Shown here: in pieces, positions 20,395 through 30,275 of the stretch
How positions within the stretch are numbered: position 1 is the first letter of the stretch
How the letters are laid out: each line of letters begins with the position of its first letter
NCBI GenBank assembly: GCA_022478985.1
Contig: JAKSZP010015899.1
Span: forward strand, 1-64,000
Source: Massospora cicadina
Lineage: Eukaryota > Entomophthoromycota > Entomophthoromycetes > Entomophthorales > Entomophthoraceae
Length of the DNA stretch: 64,000 nucleotides
Reading direction: 5' to 3'
Notes under the pieces: generated by a model
The model's database searches: none
Told to the model about the DNA's origin: nothing
The model's input: only the letters and a program-made list of their open reading frames with translations
Program-made: the position numbers and the translations under genes

Positions 20395-21123
20395 TGTCAA
20401 GAGAGTGTTGTAACTCTCGTTCCCAGAAAGGTAGTATGGGAGTCAAACCCACACTGCTAGGGAACTAGCTGTTAGGAGAATGGGAAACAAGGCATCTCAA
20501 ATGGTGCCTGTACAAAAGGGACCCAAGACAAGGGTGTAGAGAGCGGTATAGAGTACCAGGTAAGCGAGAAAGAACACAGATTGAGTGAACCCCAGAGGGG
20601 AGTCCATAATCAAGTGTAAATTGGTGCCAGGAGGCTTGGGTGCCTCGATCTGGAGGGGACCAGAGTGGCCTAAGGGAGCACCTGAAACTTTTGTAAATTG
20701 GGAAAGTATGTAGTGGCCAACATAGTTGGAGACCTCCTCAAAGAGATCTGCACCCAAGTTCGCCCAAGGAACCATAAGAAAACAAAAAAACGGGTAAGTT
20801 TATTTGTAAAAAGTTGACCAATTAGGAATGTTGGTCGCAAAAACATATTTAAATTGAGTCAGGGTAATTATGGGACTGCGGAAGTGGGCCCAAGCCTTGA
20901 TGCTCCAATAGGCAACGCTCCCATCCAATTTAGTAGAATACACTAAAAGTGCCTTCACTCAAGCGATTGATTGAAGCTGTATTCTACCCAAAGCTCATGA
21001 TTTTATAATTCAAATGGGATTCAAAACCTTTTTTTCCAATCAACTGAATTGAACCGTCTTTGTTCATTACATAAATTGTTTATTTTAACGCCTGGGCCGA
21101 GACAAGGGGCTGGGCGTTTTGCA
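20395..21123 (-). repeat. 3' LTR of gypsy B2
   Basis: Minus strand starts TGCAAAACGCCCAG and ends CTCTCTTGACA; 729 bp. By eye it matches the LTR at 34498-35220 at well over 90 percent. It contains the small ORF at 20497-20775. Confidence 0.88.
20497..20775 (-). CDS. Small ORF inside the B2 LTR (MVPWANLGADL)
   Basis: A 92-codon open frame begins MVPWANLGADLFEEVSNYV. Its C-terminal part is hydrophobic (VFFLAYLVLYTALYTLVLG), compatible with one membrane span. A frame beginning MVPWANL is also open in the LTR at 34594-34944 and in the diverged, opposite-strand LTR of B4 (35978-36196). I know of no named family for it. Chance retention in related LTRs is the alternative. Function is not assigned. 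Confidence 0.4.
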   Translation of the reverse strand: MVPWANLGADLFEEVSNYVGHYILSQFTKVSGAPLGHSGPLQIEAPKPPGTNLHLIMDSPLGFTQSVFFLAYLVLYTALYTLVLGPFCTGTI

Positions 21124-21620
21124 CCCCATTAGTACCAACCTAGGCATATTTGGTTCATACCCAGCGTTGGTTGAATGTGTGTTTAAGGTCGGGAAGGGCC
21201 TGAAGTTTTACCTTCTGGGCCTCCTGTTGCTCAGCCTTTTCCTTGGGGTTGGTTCCCAATATCAAGTTGATCAACCATGACATTACCCTCTCCTCCTTCG
21301 CGGGCTCCAACCCCTCCAGGGCGTTCGCTAAGGAGAAGTTCTTATGTGCGGGTGACAACTTCATAGCAGCTATTAAAGGATTAGACTTTGATCTTGAAGC
21401 CTCAGAGTAAACGATTGTGGAATGATTTGATCAGGTCTTGGGCGTGTACACAGTCACTTGCTGGCACCTAATTGTTCTCAGCTGCATAAAACCCCTTCCA
21501 GGATACCAGGTGCTCAAGTCATCTTTTAACCTGGCAGGAGGCTACTATTTCCTCTACTTCCCACTCTGGAGCCCCATCCACAAGATAAGCTCAGGAGTCT
21601 CAGGTGGGGCCCTCAAACAA
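21124..21620 (-). pseudogene. Gypsy B2 pol C-terminus: chromodomain and tail
   Basis: Chromodomain edges read APEWEVEEIVAS and HLVSWKGF (about 21500-21560), followed by VPASDCVHAQDLI. A conserved tail, MKLSPAHKNFSLANALEGLE (21155-21364), runs almost to the LTR. B1 (6771-7116) and B3 (35221-35380) have the same tail, so it is part of the family's pol and not host sequence. Confidence 0.8.
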
Positions 21621-22802
21621 TGTCAATTTGCTCTCATGAAAGATGGAGAAGATCTGAAACGCAGAGGGAAGATCCAATTGGTATGAGGCATGACCCACCT
21701 TTCTAACAACGCGGTAAGGACCAATCCTCTTTGACCCAGCTTTTTGCATAGCTGCTTGATAGGGATGTTAAAAGCATCAAGAATCACAAGATCCTCTTCC
21801 CTGTATGATGGACCCACTCAGCGCTTACCATCAGCGTTCTCCTTATAAACTAGCATACTGATTCCAAACTTGTGGAAACCCCCTGATGTACCAGCTTGAT
21901 GGTCTTATCAAAATCGCCACCACAGATTCAACTTTATATCCACAGCTGGGCTCCATGTTAAAGGCGGTGTTAAAGCCATGGTTGGCAAAAAGGGTGATCA
22001 ACCAATCGATGAGTGCAAAGTGGTGTTATAGCTAAACTGAGCCATGGTAAGGTAAGAGCCCAATCTGAGTGATCTGCAGCGGTGTAACAACGCAGAAATT
22101 GTTACAAGCACTGGTTAACTCATTTGGTCATCCCATCTGATTGGGGGTGATAGGCAGTTGAACGGCAGGGAGAATCTGATCAGTTTTACACAACTCTTCC
22201 CAAAAGATGGAGGTAAACTGGGGTCCCCTGTCACTAATGATTTCTTGAGGAACCCCATGAAGCGCAAACACATGTATGACGAAGATCCTGGCCATCTCAG
22301 CGGTTATGGTCATTCTGCAAGGGATAAAGTGGGGAAACTTTGTAAAGTGGTCCACTACTACCATGATGACATCATAACCATCAGAAACGGGTAATTCCGC
22401 AATGAATTCCACCGATAGGGAAGTCCAGGGCCCATCCGCCTTTTGGACAGGTACCAACAACCCCGCTAAAGATTGATGATTTGGCTTCATTTGGTTGCAG
22501 ATTAAAAATTCCTTACAATACCACCCCACCTGAGCAGGCAAGCCCTTCCAATTGTAAGTGCGACGTATCAACTCCAAGGTCTTTGCTCTCCCAGGATAAC
22601 CAATGGTGATTCCGTCATGATGGTCCTTGATGATTTCCAGGCGCAGTGGTTCAGCAGGAACCCATAGGCGCCCCTGAAACCACACCATCTCATCCTTTAC
22701 GTGATAACCCCTGGATAAGTCCTCCTGATTCAGAGCGCTCTTAGCGAAAAACACAATATATTTGGCTGATAACGGCTGAGAAAGAACTACCTTTCTGAAC
22801 AT
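21621..22802 (-). pseudogene. Gypsy B2 integrase
   Basis: The open part 22128-22802 contains the zinc-binding module (DHHDG...YPGRAKTLELIRRTYNW...CKEFLICNQ). The catalytic core follows: SLSVEFIAELPV, IMVVVDHFTKF, ALHGVPQEIISDRGPQFTS, the first two acidic residues of D,D-35-E. The third, Glu, lies past a frame break. The C-terminal GPF-like region is readable as YREEDLVILDAF near 21770-21810. Confidence 0.88.
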
Positions 22803-23410
22803 ACTATATTTTACTACATTTCGGGAGGTGAGAGCGCTGGCGTGTTGCCCATGGTTCTCAGGAAATTGAGACAGAATCTTACCTGGTGATTCATCAACTG
22901 GGTGTTATGAATTTCTACCTCCTTTGGATTGGGAGCCAAAGCAAAATTGCAACTTAAAGCATCCTCCAAACCATTCTCCTTGCCTTTAATGAACTCATAG
23001 GAAAATGCAAATTGGGCAAGGGTCTTATGCCAAAAGGTCTGCCGTGGAGTTAGGACATGAAGAGCGCGGTAGTACAGCAAGGCCTGGTAATCTGTATGTA
23101 CACGAAATGGTTGGGAGGAGCCATATAAGTGGTGACGCCAATCTGTCAGCGCCTCCACCACTGCTGATAGTTCCTTGTTGTAAATGGCGTAGTTCAACTC
23201 AGGAAGAGACCTTTTCCTAGAAAAAATCCCACCAGATGCTCAGTCCCATCTTCGCCCACTTGTAACAAGGCAGCTGCTATGGCAAAACTTGAAAGCATCA
23301 GAAGACACAATGAACTCCTTTGCAGGGTCGACATGGCGAAGGATGGATGTGGATAACAGGGTGCACTTCACCACTTGAAAAGCATCCTCCAAAACGGGGG
23401 ACCACTGAAG
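22803..23410 (-). pseudogene. Gypsy B2 RNase H
   Basis: NYAIYNKELSAVVEALTDWR (active-site Glu), FRVHTDYQAL (Asp) and FIKGKENGLEDALSCN give the RNase H signature at 22814-23197. Upstream, ILRHVDPAKEFIVSSDAF supplies the first Asp. Reading continues across the C insertion into RT at 29943. Confidence 0.88.
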
Positions 23411-23415
23411 CACCT
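23411..23415 (+). repeat. Target-site duplication of gypsy C, left (CACCT)
   Basis: CACCT directly before the 5' LTR, repeated at 29938-29942 after the 3' LTR. Removing C and one copy restores the B2 coding frame. Confidence 0.88.
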
Positions 23416-23829
23416 TGTCAGAATGTGAGATAAAAATTGAATCAAATTCCCTTCTTTTAAATCATGCTGTGCCAAATCAGTTGTCAAACCTATCCAAGCT
23501 AAAATCTATTTCAGGATCCTCCTTCTTTATTTCTGAGTCACGTGGGGCGGCGTTTCACCCATTCAGTCAGGTGAGCAACGCTACCCATTGAGGACGCCCA
23601 TGGGAGGCCATTCTGGAAGATCAGTAAAGATCCTTAATGGATGAGGCCCCGATGATCCCAAAGGCACAAAGTCCCAATGCACCCTATGAATATTGAAGCC
23701 TTTTAGTTTAATAAAATATTCGGTATTCTAACCCATTTTCCCATTTTCCTCCTCGGCGCTCTTTCCAAATTTTCCAGCTTTGAGCCACCATGAACCCTGG
23801 CACCAATCCAAAGAACTGTAGCGCTGACG
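23416..23829 (+). repeat. 5' LTR of gypsy C
   Basis: Starts TGTCAGAATGTGAG and ends GCTGACG (ancestral CA end mutated). At 23685 the promoter box reads TATGAATA, against TATAAATA in the 3' LTR, so the 5' promoter has probably lost its TATA box. Confidence 0.9.
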
Positions 23830-23833
23830 GAAG

Positions 23834-23852
23834 TGGTGCTTACTACAGGGGG
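23834..23852 (+). promoter_or_regulatory. Primer-binding-like site of gypsy C
   Basis: TGGTGCTTACTACAGGGGG lies four bases after the 5' LTR. A2 has TGGTGCTTACTATAGGGGG one base after its 5' LTR (55469-55487, minus). TGG pairs with the CCA end of a tRNA, so this is probably the minus-strand primer site. The tRNA is not identified; its acceptor arm would start GCTTACT. Confidence 0.7.
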
Positions 23853-24103
23853 CTCCAAAAGCTATCCTAAGTGAAAATGTCTATTATGAAAAATGGAAAA
23901 CAATAGCAGCCCTGATAACCAAATGACTGGTCAGTTGAGAAGCATTACACGATGGGTTAGTACCTCGTGATATGCAACGCCGCCCTCGCAGCCAGAGAGA
24001 CTAGAATTTTGGGCTGCCTTTTAGCTCTCGCTGCCCTCCCTAGATGGGAGACAATACCAACTCCAGTATGAGAACCTCAATGATGTCATTCAACAACTAA
24101 TAA

Positions 24104-25730
24104 ATGGCATCTACTCCATGGGCGCCCGCTCCAGCCACTCCTGTGACTCCTCTGTACCTTCCACAATGTGGGACCTCTACGCCTCAGCTGTATTTCCAGC
24201 TGTGGGAACTTACCCTTGGGCCTGAATGCTACCTTCATAACTTTGTCCACCCCGCTATCCATCACCTCCTCCAGTTAGTCGGATTACACCATCAGGAGGT
24301 CTCCCAGCAACTAGGGCTCACCCAGAATTTACATTCCTACATCATTGACTTCTATGACGCCACCTCTTCCTTTGTGCATGACAATTGCAAAGCTATTATT
24401 AATAACAGATTATTAATCAATGAGATCCGCGATCATATTGTAGTATTAGATAGTGGAATCTCCAGCTACCTCGAGGAGAAATTTTGTCAAAACGCTCAGC
24501 TATTTGAAGCGACATGGACCCAGCGTCTCCTTCAAGTTGAAGAACTGGTACAATTACTATAACAGCACTACAAGAACTGGCCTCTCATGACTACCCCCCA
24601 TGAGTGCTGGGCCAGAAGGGTTTAGGGGCCTGAAGGCCCTGAGGGGCGTCAAGGGCCAGCTGGACCTGAGGGACCACGTGGGCCTTCAGGGCCCCCAGGC
24701 CCTTCAACCTCAGGAGAACCCAAAGACCCTTGGCGAAGGGATATAATGACAGCCCTGGATGCCTTATGGGATCAAATCCAAAAGGTGGCACTGGGATGCA
24801 AGCTCCGATAGGATGGTGTCCCCCTTGACCCCAGGGTCTCTATTGAGGCATTGTTGGATGAGATGGATAACCTCAGTGCCTTCACTAAGCTTACCGACAC
24901 TCATATATCCCAGCTTGGACAAACTTGTTGAGGGCTCAAAACCTGGTTGACCACCCTCAAAAACCAGCTCCATCTACAGAACACCGAGATTCAATCCCTA
25001 AAGGATCAGGTTGCCAATAAGGCTTCTGCTTCCACCCTCAGCCAGAATTGGGACTACATCCAAGATGACTTAGAAGGCTTGCAGATGTGGTTGGATCAGC
25101 GGGCTCCTTGGGATTATGCAGAAACAGAGATCTCAGATCTGGTACCCATTCCAGGTGTTAACACCCTTTCAACTCCCATTGTAGCTAACTTTAAACCTAG
25201 TTTCAAGGAAAGGTTCACTTCCAGATAAGAAAAATATCAACTCCTTTTGTATGCCTATGAGAGTTCCATGGAGGAGGCCACCAATTGACAGAAGGTGAAG
25301 CATATCCACTCCTATCTAGATAGCACCGCCCGGGAGATCATGACCCCCCATTTAAAGGAGTTTAACACCTAGGAACAGGTCCATACCGCCTTGATCCAAG
25401 ATTTTGGCAGCAATCAAACTCTGGCAAACCAATATCAAGTGTTCATGGGCATTTGAATAAACAAAGGAGAAAACCCTATGGAGTTTGCCAACTGGTTCTA
25501 CGCCCAGGCACAACCTTTGGTCACGACGAATCATATCACCCTGAATGATGCTATCACCGCTGTTATCTCTGTCTTGGGGTCCTATCCTGAGGTCCAAATG
25601 CATATGATCGGGCAGAAGAATAGGTTCACCTGTATTCAGGAGATCAAGAAGGCCCCAACGAGATCCCTGTCCCGACCCTACACTTTAAGGCTACGTCTAC
25701 TGGCCCCTCTAACCGCCCTAGGGTCCATGT
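24104..25730 (+). pseudogene. Gypsy C Gag with collagen-like segment
   Basis: Gag forms the particle that packages the RNA. The ATG at 24104 opens a helical N-terminal region (PQLYFQLWELTLGPECYLHN...) to a TAA at 24560. In the same frame, after a TAG at 24623, come nine uninterrupted Gly-X-Y triplets (24626-24706: GPE GPE GRQ GPA GPE GPR GPS GPP GPS), then SGEPKDPWRRDIMTALDALW and a coiled-coil-like stretch (LHLQNTEIQSLKDQVANKAS). A capsid-like region follows (FKERFTSR, ENPMEFANWFYAQAQP). No zinc knuckle is readable. Confidence 0.8.
24626..24706 (+). other. Collagen-like Gly-X-Y run in Gag of C
   Basis: Nine consecutive Gly-X-Y triplets, proline-rich in X, with Arg, Gln and Glu in other positions, as in bacterial and phage collagen-like trimerisation stalks. 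One more G in the G-run at 24625-24628 would put GPEGFR (24609-24626) in phase and lengthen the run. The segment sits between two helical regions. Confidence 0.8.
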
Positions 25731-25844
25731 AGTTGAAAACCAGAAGAATCCACGTCCTTAATGCACCTATTTTAATGGCTTTAGACAAAGCGCCAAGACT
25801 TGCTGGAAACGTCTTGCTGAGGAGGCGGGAAAAGGGCCGTCAGC

Positions 25845-26430
25845 ATGAAGGACGAGTCGCTTTCTGCTGACATATTTACCCATCCTCAAGTATCCCCTGT
25901 GCATGAACCAGAAGCCGACATACCAGAGGAATTAGTTGCGGTATCTAATGACAATAAAGACGTTGATACTGCTTACTCTTCTTCTGATGATTCTCTCATG
26001 TTCCTCATGTTACCGCCCCAATTTGGAAGTTTAGTTACCAGAGTCACCGTCCGGGTCCACAAGATTCCAGTTTTCACCATAGTTGATAGTGTCTCCTCCG
26101 TGAACGTCATCTCCTCCAAGTTGATGAGACGAGTCAAGATTGCTCTGGACATGCCCCACTACATGTAATATGGCACAGCTAGCCCACAGTGTACCCTATC
26201 CATAGGAGCTTATTCCTTCTTACTGTTGCATTTTGGAAAGCTTGCTGTGAACGCCCCCACAGTTGCACTATACAACCCCAGTTATGATCTGCTCCTCAAA
26301 ACTCAGTTCCTTCAAGTCTATTCGGCGGTGCTCCATTTTGATGGTGGCTTCCTCTCCCTTCTAGGACATAGAGTCCCTCTGGTTTTTGAAACTTCTCATG
26401 ACTCTAAGGCTGAGGTCAAGGCCTGAGCCT
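25845..26430 (+). pseudogene. Gypsy C aspartic protease
   Basis: Reads IPVFTIVDSVSSVNVISSKL (retropepsin loop D-S-G with Gly replaced) at about 26060-26125, then a TAA at 26166. The flap and C-terminal part, VNAPTVALYNPSYDLLLKTQF, follow at 26226-26426. The sequence before it (EADIPEELVAVSNDNKDVD) is an acidic linker. Loss of the loop Gly implies inactivity. Confidence 0.82.
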
Positions 26431-26469
26431 GCCTACAGGAGACTGAAGGCCAAATCAATTGGCTTGAGT

Positions 26470-26820
26470 ATAATATTAGGGGCTCTCAAGTCCAACTACC
26501 TCCTCCTGATGTTGACGGACTAGAAGGGATGTCAATCTATTTACCTTGCGACTACTGTACCCTCGAAATCCCAAGTCATTGTTGACGCCTGATTCCATGT
26601 CAATATCCCCTCAGGGTATTTACTGGAAGTCCAAGGCCTAGATAACCCATCTCTCAAGGAAGTGCTGACCTGCCCTGGGATCCTTGATCCAGCATATGCC
26701 AGATCTATATCAGTGTTGCTAGCCAACCTTACTGACAAACCAAAAGTTGTAGGTCTGAACCAACACGCCGCTTACATCTGCCTGTTACCAATAGGGGCTG
26801 TTGCCGATGTTCAAAGCTTT
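26470..26820 (+). pseudogene. Gypsy C dUTPase-like domain
   Basis: Located between protease and RT. After MSIYLPCDYCTLEIPSH and a broken stretch, the protein reads VNIPSGYLLEVQGLDNPSLK, CPGILDPAYARSISVLLANL and HAAYICLLPIGAV. The spacing and residues parallel dUTPase: ...IPxGY..., motif 3 G-I-x-D-P-x-Y-R-G-x-I-x-V-L-x-N, and motif 4 G-D-R-I-A-Q-L. The motif 4 charged residues are not kept, so catalysis is doubtful. A2, D1 and D2 have relatives of this segment. Confidence 0.6.
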
Positions 26821-26879
26821 GGGGACTTAAGGGACTTTGGCTTGAAGTCACCACTCTCAGTTAATTTGGTCAATGCTAA

Positions 26880-27800
26880 TATTGGAAATGACCTCTCTGA
26901 CGAACAGAGACTTAAGGTTCAGGAGCTCTTGGAGGAATACTCGGACCTATTCCTTAACTTCAAACTATGATTTTGGAATAATGAACGGAGTCCTCCACCA
27001 TGTAGAAACTGGGGACGCCCCCTTTTTCAGTCCTAGCCTTACCAAAAGAGCAAGGTTGAAGAGGCCCAGGTTATGGTGGAACTCAAACAGCTGCTCAATG
27101 CTAGGCTCTTGGTCCTTTCGCATAGTCCTTGGCCTCCCCTCTCCTGCTGGTCTGAAAGAAGGATGGCAAGCACTGGGTGGTGATGGAATATAAATGACTC
27201 AACTCCATCACCAAGAAGGACAATTATCCCCTACCCCAGATTGATGATTCTCACCTTCTGCTTGCCGGTTCCCAGTACTTCTTTGCCATGGACCTCGCCA
27301 GCGGGTATTGGCAGGTCGAGTTCGCCTCTGGAGACCGAGCCAAGTGCGCTCTAATCGCCCATGAGGGGATATTTGAGCCCACCCGGATTCCCCATGGCCT
27401 CTGTAACGCCCCAGCCACGTTTCAGCGTGCCATGGATGGGATACTTGGGGACTTGAAGCTCTCATGTGTCCTCGTCTGCATGGATGACATTACCATTTTT
27501 TCACAAACCTTTAACGGACATGTAGAGCATCTCAAGGAAGTCTTTGAGCATCTCAGGAAGGCCTCCATTACGCTCAACTTCTTGAAGTGCTCCTTTTTCC
27601 ATCCTGAGCTAGAGTTTCTAGGACACAAGGTCTCCAATTATGGCATCCAACCTATACCCAACAAAGTCGACGTCATAGAAAAGATGTTGCGCCCCCAAAG
27701 CCTACAAGATATTCAAGTCTTTCTTGGCATGGTGGGCTATTACAGTCAGTTCATCCCACAGTTTGCCAACCTAGCTGAGCTGCTGTTCTATCTCCTGCAA
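26880..27800 (+). pseudogene. Gypsy C reverse transcriptase
   Basis: Connection segment LSDEQRLKVQELLEEYSDLF at 26890-26950. A frame break lies near 26970-27190. The palm then reads FFAMDLASGYWQVEF, RIPHGLCNAPATFQRAMD and VCMDDITIFSQTF (catalytic DD kept; Tyr of YMDD is Cys). LKCSFFHPELEFLGHKVS and FLGMVGYYSQFIPQFANLAE follow. The frame is open from 27288 to 28145 in one piece with RNase H. Confidence 0.92.
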
Positions 27801-28346
27801 AAGAATGTACCATTCAAGTGGCAGCCTGAGCATGAACAGGCTTTTAACGCTTTACGTACAGCCTTATGTACTAAACCTGTTCTAGTTCTTCCTCGCTTTG
27901 ACCAACCTTTCTTGTTGTTCATGGATGCGAGTGATGTCGCCATCAGAGCTATCCTTGCACAGCATGATGAGAACCAGGTCGATCATCCCATGGCCTATTT
28001 TAGTAAGATGATAAGTAAGGCTGAGCAGAACTACAGCGTCACCAAGAGGGAATGTCTAGCTGTCCTTTTAGCCATCAAACATTTTCGGCCTTACCTCTAC
28101 AGTACTCATTTTACTATTATTACAGACCACTCTTCACTCCTGTAGCTTCAACAAATGAAAGACCCCGATGGTCAGCTATCCAGGTGGGCCCTACGACTGC
28201 AAAGCTATGATTTCACCATCATCCACCGCGCAGGAACAATATACCAGAATGCTGATGGCCTCTCCAGGATGCCAGTATTAGCAGTTTTGGCCCCTGAGAA
28301 AGATTGGCTCTACAATCTGATAGGACATCCTAGCAATGGTAAATAG
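27801..28346 (+). pseudogene. Gypsy C RNase H
   Basis: LLFMDASDVAIRAILAQHD (Asp), SVTKRECLAVLLAIKHFRPY (Glu) and TIITDHSSLL (Asp). After a TAG at 28143, IIHRAGTIYQNADGLSRMP provides the last Asp. All four active-site acids are present, so only the stop breaks it. Confidence 0.92.
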
Positions 28347-29500
28347 AAACTCCCGAGGTTAAGGACAAACTCCACAAAAAACTCAAGACACTCAAATCAA
28401 GGATGGGCAACTCTACAAGAAAGTCAACTTGAAGTGGCTTCCCTATATCCAACCCTCCTCTCAAACCAATGTCATCCTGGAAGGCCATTCTACTGTGGGA
28501 CACGGGTCAGTTAAGAAGACTCATGAATGGCTGAAGTCACGATGCTACTAGGACTGAATGTTAGAAACCATCCAAGAGGTTTTGGAAGCTTGTATGACCT
28601 GCCAATCCCAAGACCAAGCCAACCCTCAATATCAACACTCAGTCGTTGCCCTGACAAAAGACTTTAATGTCATTAGTATTGAAATGGTGGGTCCCCTTCC
28701 CACAGGGTTGCATGGTCACAAGTATATTATCCTAGCTATAGACCACTTAACTAAGTGGGTTGAGGCGATCTCAGTCCCTGCGGCCACCGCTAAGGATACC
28801 GCTATTTTTCTTGTTTGCTCCATTTTCACCCAGCATGGGTGCCCACATAGCTTACTTTTGGACAATGGGTTGAAATTCACCTCCCAGGTAGTACAAGAAC
28901 TAACTTTGTTATTCGACACCACTCAGAGTTTCGCTGCCCCCTACCACCTGTCTACTAAAGGGGTGGTAGAACGCACTAACGGAACTCTTGTTTCCATCCT
29001 ATGGAAGTTGGCCACCTCAGACCAAGCCTGTTGGAACCATTATCTACCCAGCGCCTTGCTTGCCTACTGGGTAAGCTATCACCATGTCATCAATATGTCC
29101 CCATTTGAAGCCCTATATGGGCGGGCACCTCAGCTACCCAGTAGTGTCCAGCCCCTGCTCAAAGCCTCCACCCCTGAGAACTTAGAATTAACTATGAGGG
29201 CTCTAGCCGATTAAAAATTGTCCAGCTTCAAGATCAAGCCACTCAAGGAATTATCACCACCACTGGAAGAGAGACATCCCTATCTAACCTTGGACGACCC
29301 TCATTACCAGATTTTCAATTAGGTGACCTCATTCTCTTCTAACATCATCGAACTGGAGGCTGACAGAATAAGCTCGACATACTTTGGTATGGACCCTACA
29401 AAGTCATACATAAGGTGAAGTCCAAGTACTCCATTGCCAACATCAATCAAGGTACTTTAGTAAATCGGGTGCATGGTCGGTTCCTATGGCCTTTTATCCC
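28347..29500 (+). pseudogene. Gypsy C integrase
   Basis: Zinc module: GHSTVGHGSVKKTHEWLK (HH) and CMTCQSQ (CC). Core: FNVISIEMVGPLPTG, IILAIDHLTKWVEA (Asp), GCPHSLLLDNGLKFTS (Asp), STKGVVERTNGTLVSIL (Glu), so the D,D-E triad is intact. The open frame is 28558-29214. The C-terminus continues past a stop with LDILWYGPYKVIHKV (GPF/Y-type module) and ends near RFLWPFIPSDRILRG. No chromodomain. Confidence 0.92.
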
Positions 29501-29525
29501 CTCTGACAGGATCTTAAGGGGTCAT

Positions 29526-29937
29526 TGTCAGAATCCAAGATAAAAATCGAATTGAATTCTCTTCTTCCAAATCAGGCCATGCTGAATCAGTTGTCAAACC
29601 TACCCAAGCTAAATCTATTTCAGGATCCTCCTCCCCTATTCCTGAGTCACGTGGGTGGCGTTTCCACCCATTCAGTCAGGTGAGCAACGCTACCCATTAA
29701 AGATACCCATGAGGAGGCCATTCCAAAGATCAGTAAAGATCCTGAATGGATGAGGCCCTGACAATCCTGAAGGCACTGAGTCCCAACGCACCCTATAAAT
29801 ATCAAAGCCTTTTAGTTTAGTATAATATTTAGTATTCTAACACATTTTCCATCTTCCTCCTCGGCGCTCTTTCCAAATTTATCAGCTTTGAGCCACCGCG
29901 AACCCTGGCACCTGTCCAAAAAGCTGTAGCACTGACA
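29526..29937 (+). repeat. 3' LTR of gypsy C
   Basis: Starts TGTCAGAATCCAAG and ends CACTGACA. TATAAATA at 29794-29801 is the likely promoter core, in the sense orientation. The purine tract AAGGGGTCAT lies just upstream at about 29515-29525. Confidence 0.9.
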
Positions 29938-29942
29938 CACCT
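29938..29942 (+). repeat. Target-site duplication of gypsy C, right (CACCT)
   Basis: Second CACCT copy; B2 sequence resumes directly after it. Confidence 0.88.
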
Positions 29943-30275
29943 TGGCACCACTAGCCTTATATAAGGGTGCTGCCACCTTGAAGTTTTGGGCCTGAAATTT
30001 TTTAGGAACATACACGTTCCCAAAAAGCGCCTCAATTCCTTGACTGAGTTGGGGGTGGGCCACTCATAAATAGCCTTCTCCTTGTTGGAGTTATCATATG
30101 GCCTTGGTCAAACATGACGTTGCCCAGTAAAGTGACCTGGCACTTAAAGAATTCACATTTACTGAACTTGAGCATAAGATAAACGGCCCTCAACCTCTCC
30201 ACCACTTGCTAAAGGTGTACTGCATGGGACTCCTGATCAGGGGAAAACACCAGGATATTATTCATGTAGGCAACC
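29943..30275 (-). pseudogene. Gypsy B2 reverse transcriptase, catalytic part
   Basis: Minus-strand reading VAYMNNILVFSPDQESHAVHL shows the RT active site. YMDD has become YMNN, both catalytic Asp codons changed G-to-A, so polymerase activity is lost. The 'FSKCEFFKCQVTLLGN' block and a degraded connection lead to YKASGAKV at the C insertion point. Confidence 0.85.
30271..30275 (+). repeat. Target-site duplication of E2, left (CAACC)
   Basis: CAACC outside the E2 terminus; exact copy at 31920-31924. Confidence 0.8.

Larger units (their letters stand above)
23416..29937 (+). mobile_element. Gypsy C, complete element with both LTRs
   Basis: A 6.52 kb Ty3/gypsy element, inserted in B2 and flanked by CACCT duplications (23411-23415; 29938-29942). 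LTRs are 414 and 412 bp and visibly diverged, so it is not recent. Order: LTR, primer-binding-like site, gag with collagen-like segment, protease, dUTPase-like, RT, RNase H, integrase, LTR. No chromodomain is visible. Several stops (e.g. 24560, 25226, 26166, 28143) inactivate it, but long frames survive. Confidence 0.93.

Noticed and set aside
24591..24791. Minus-strand open frame opposite the Gly-X-Y run
   Set aside because: It is the shadow of a G/C-rich triplet repeat in gag of C; no independent motif.
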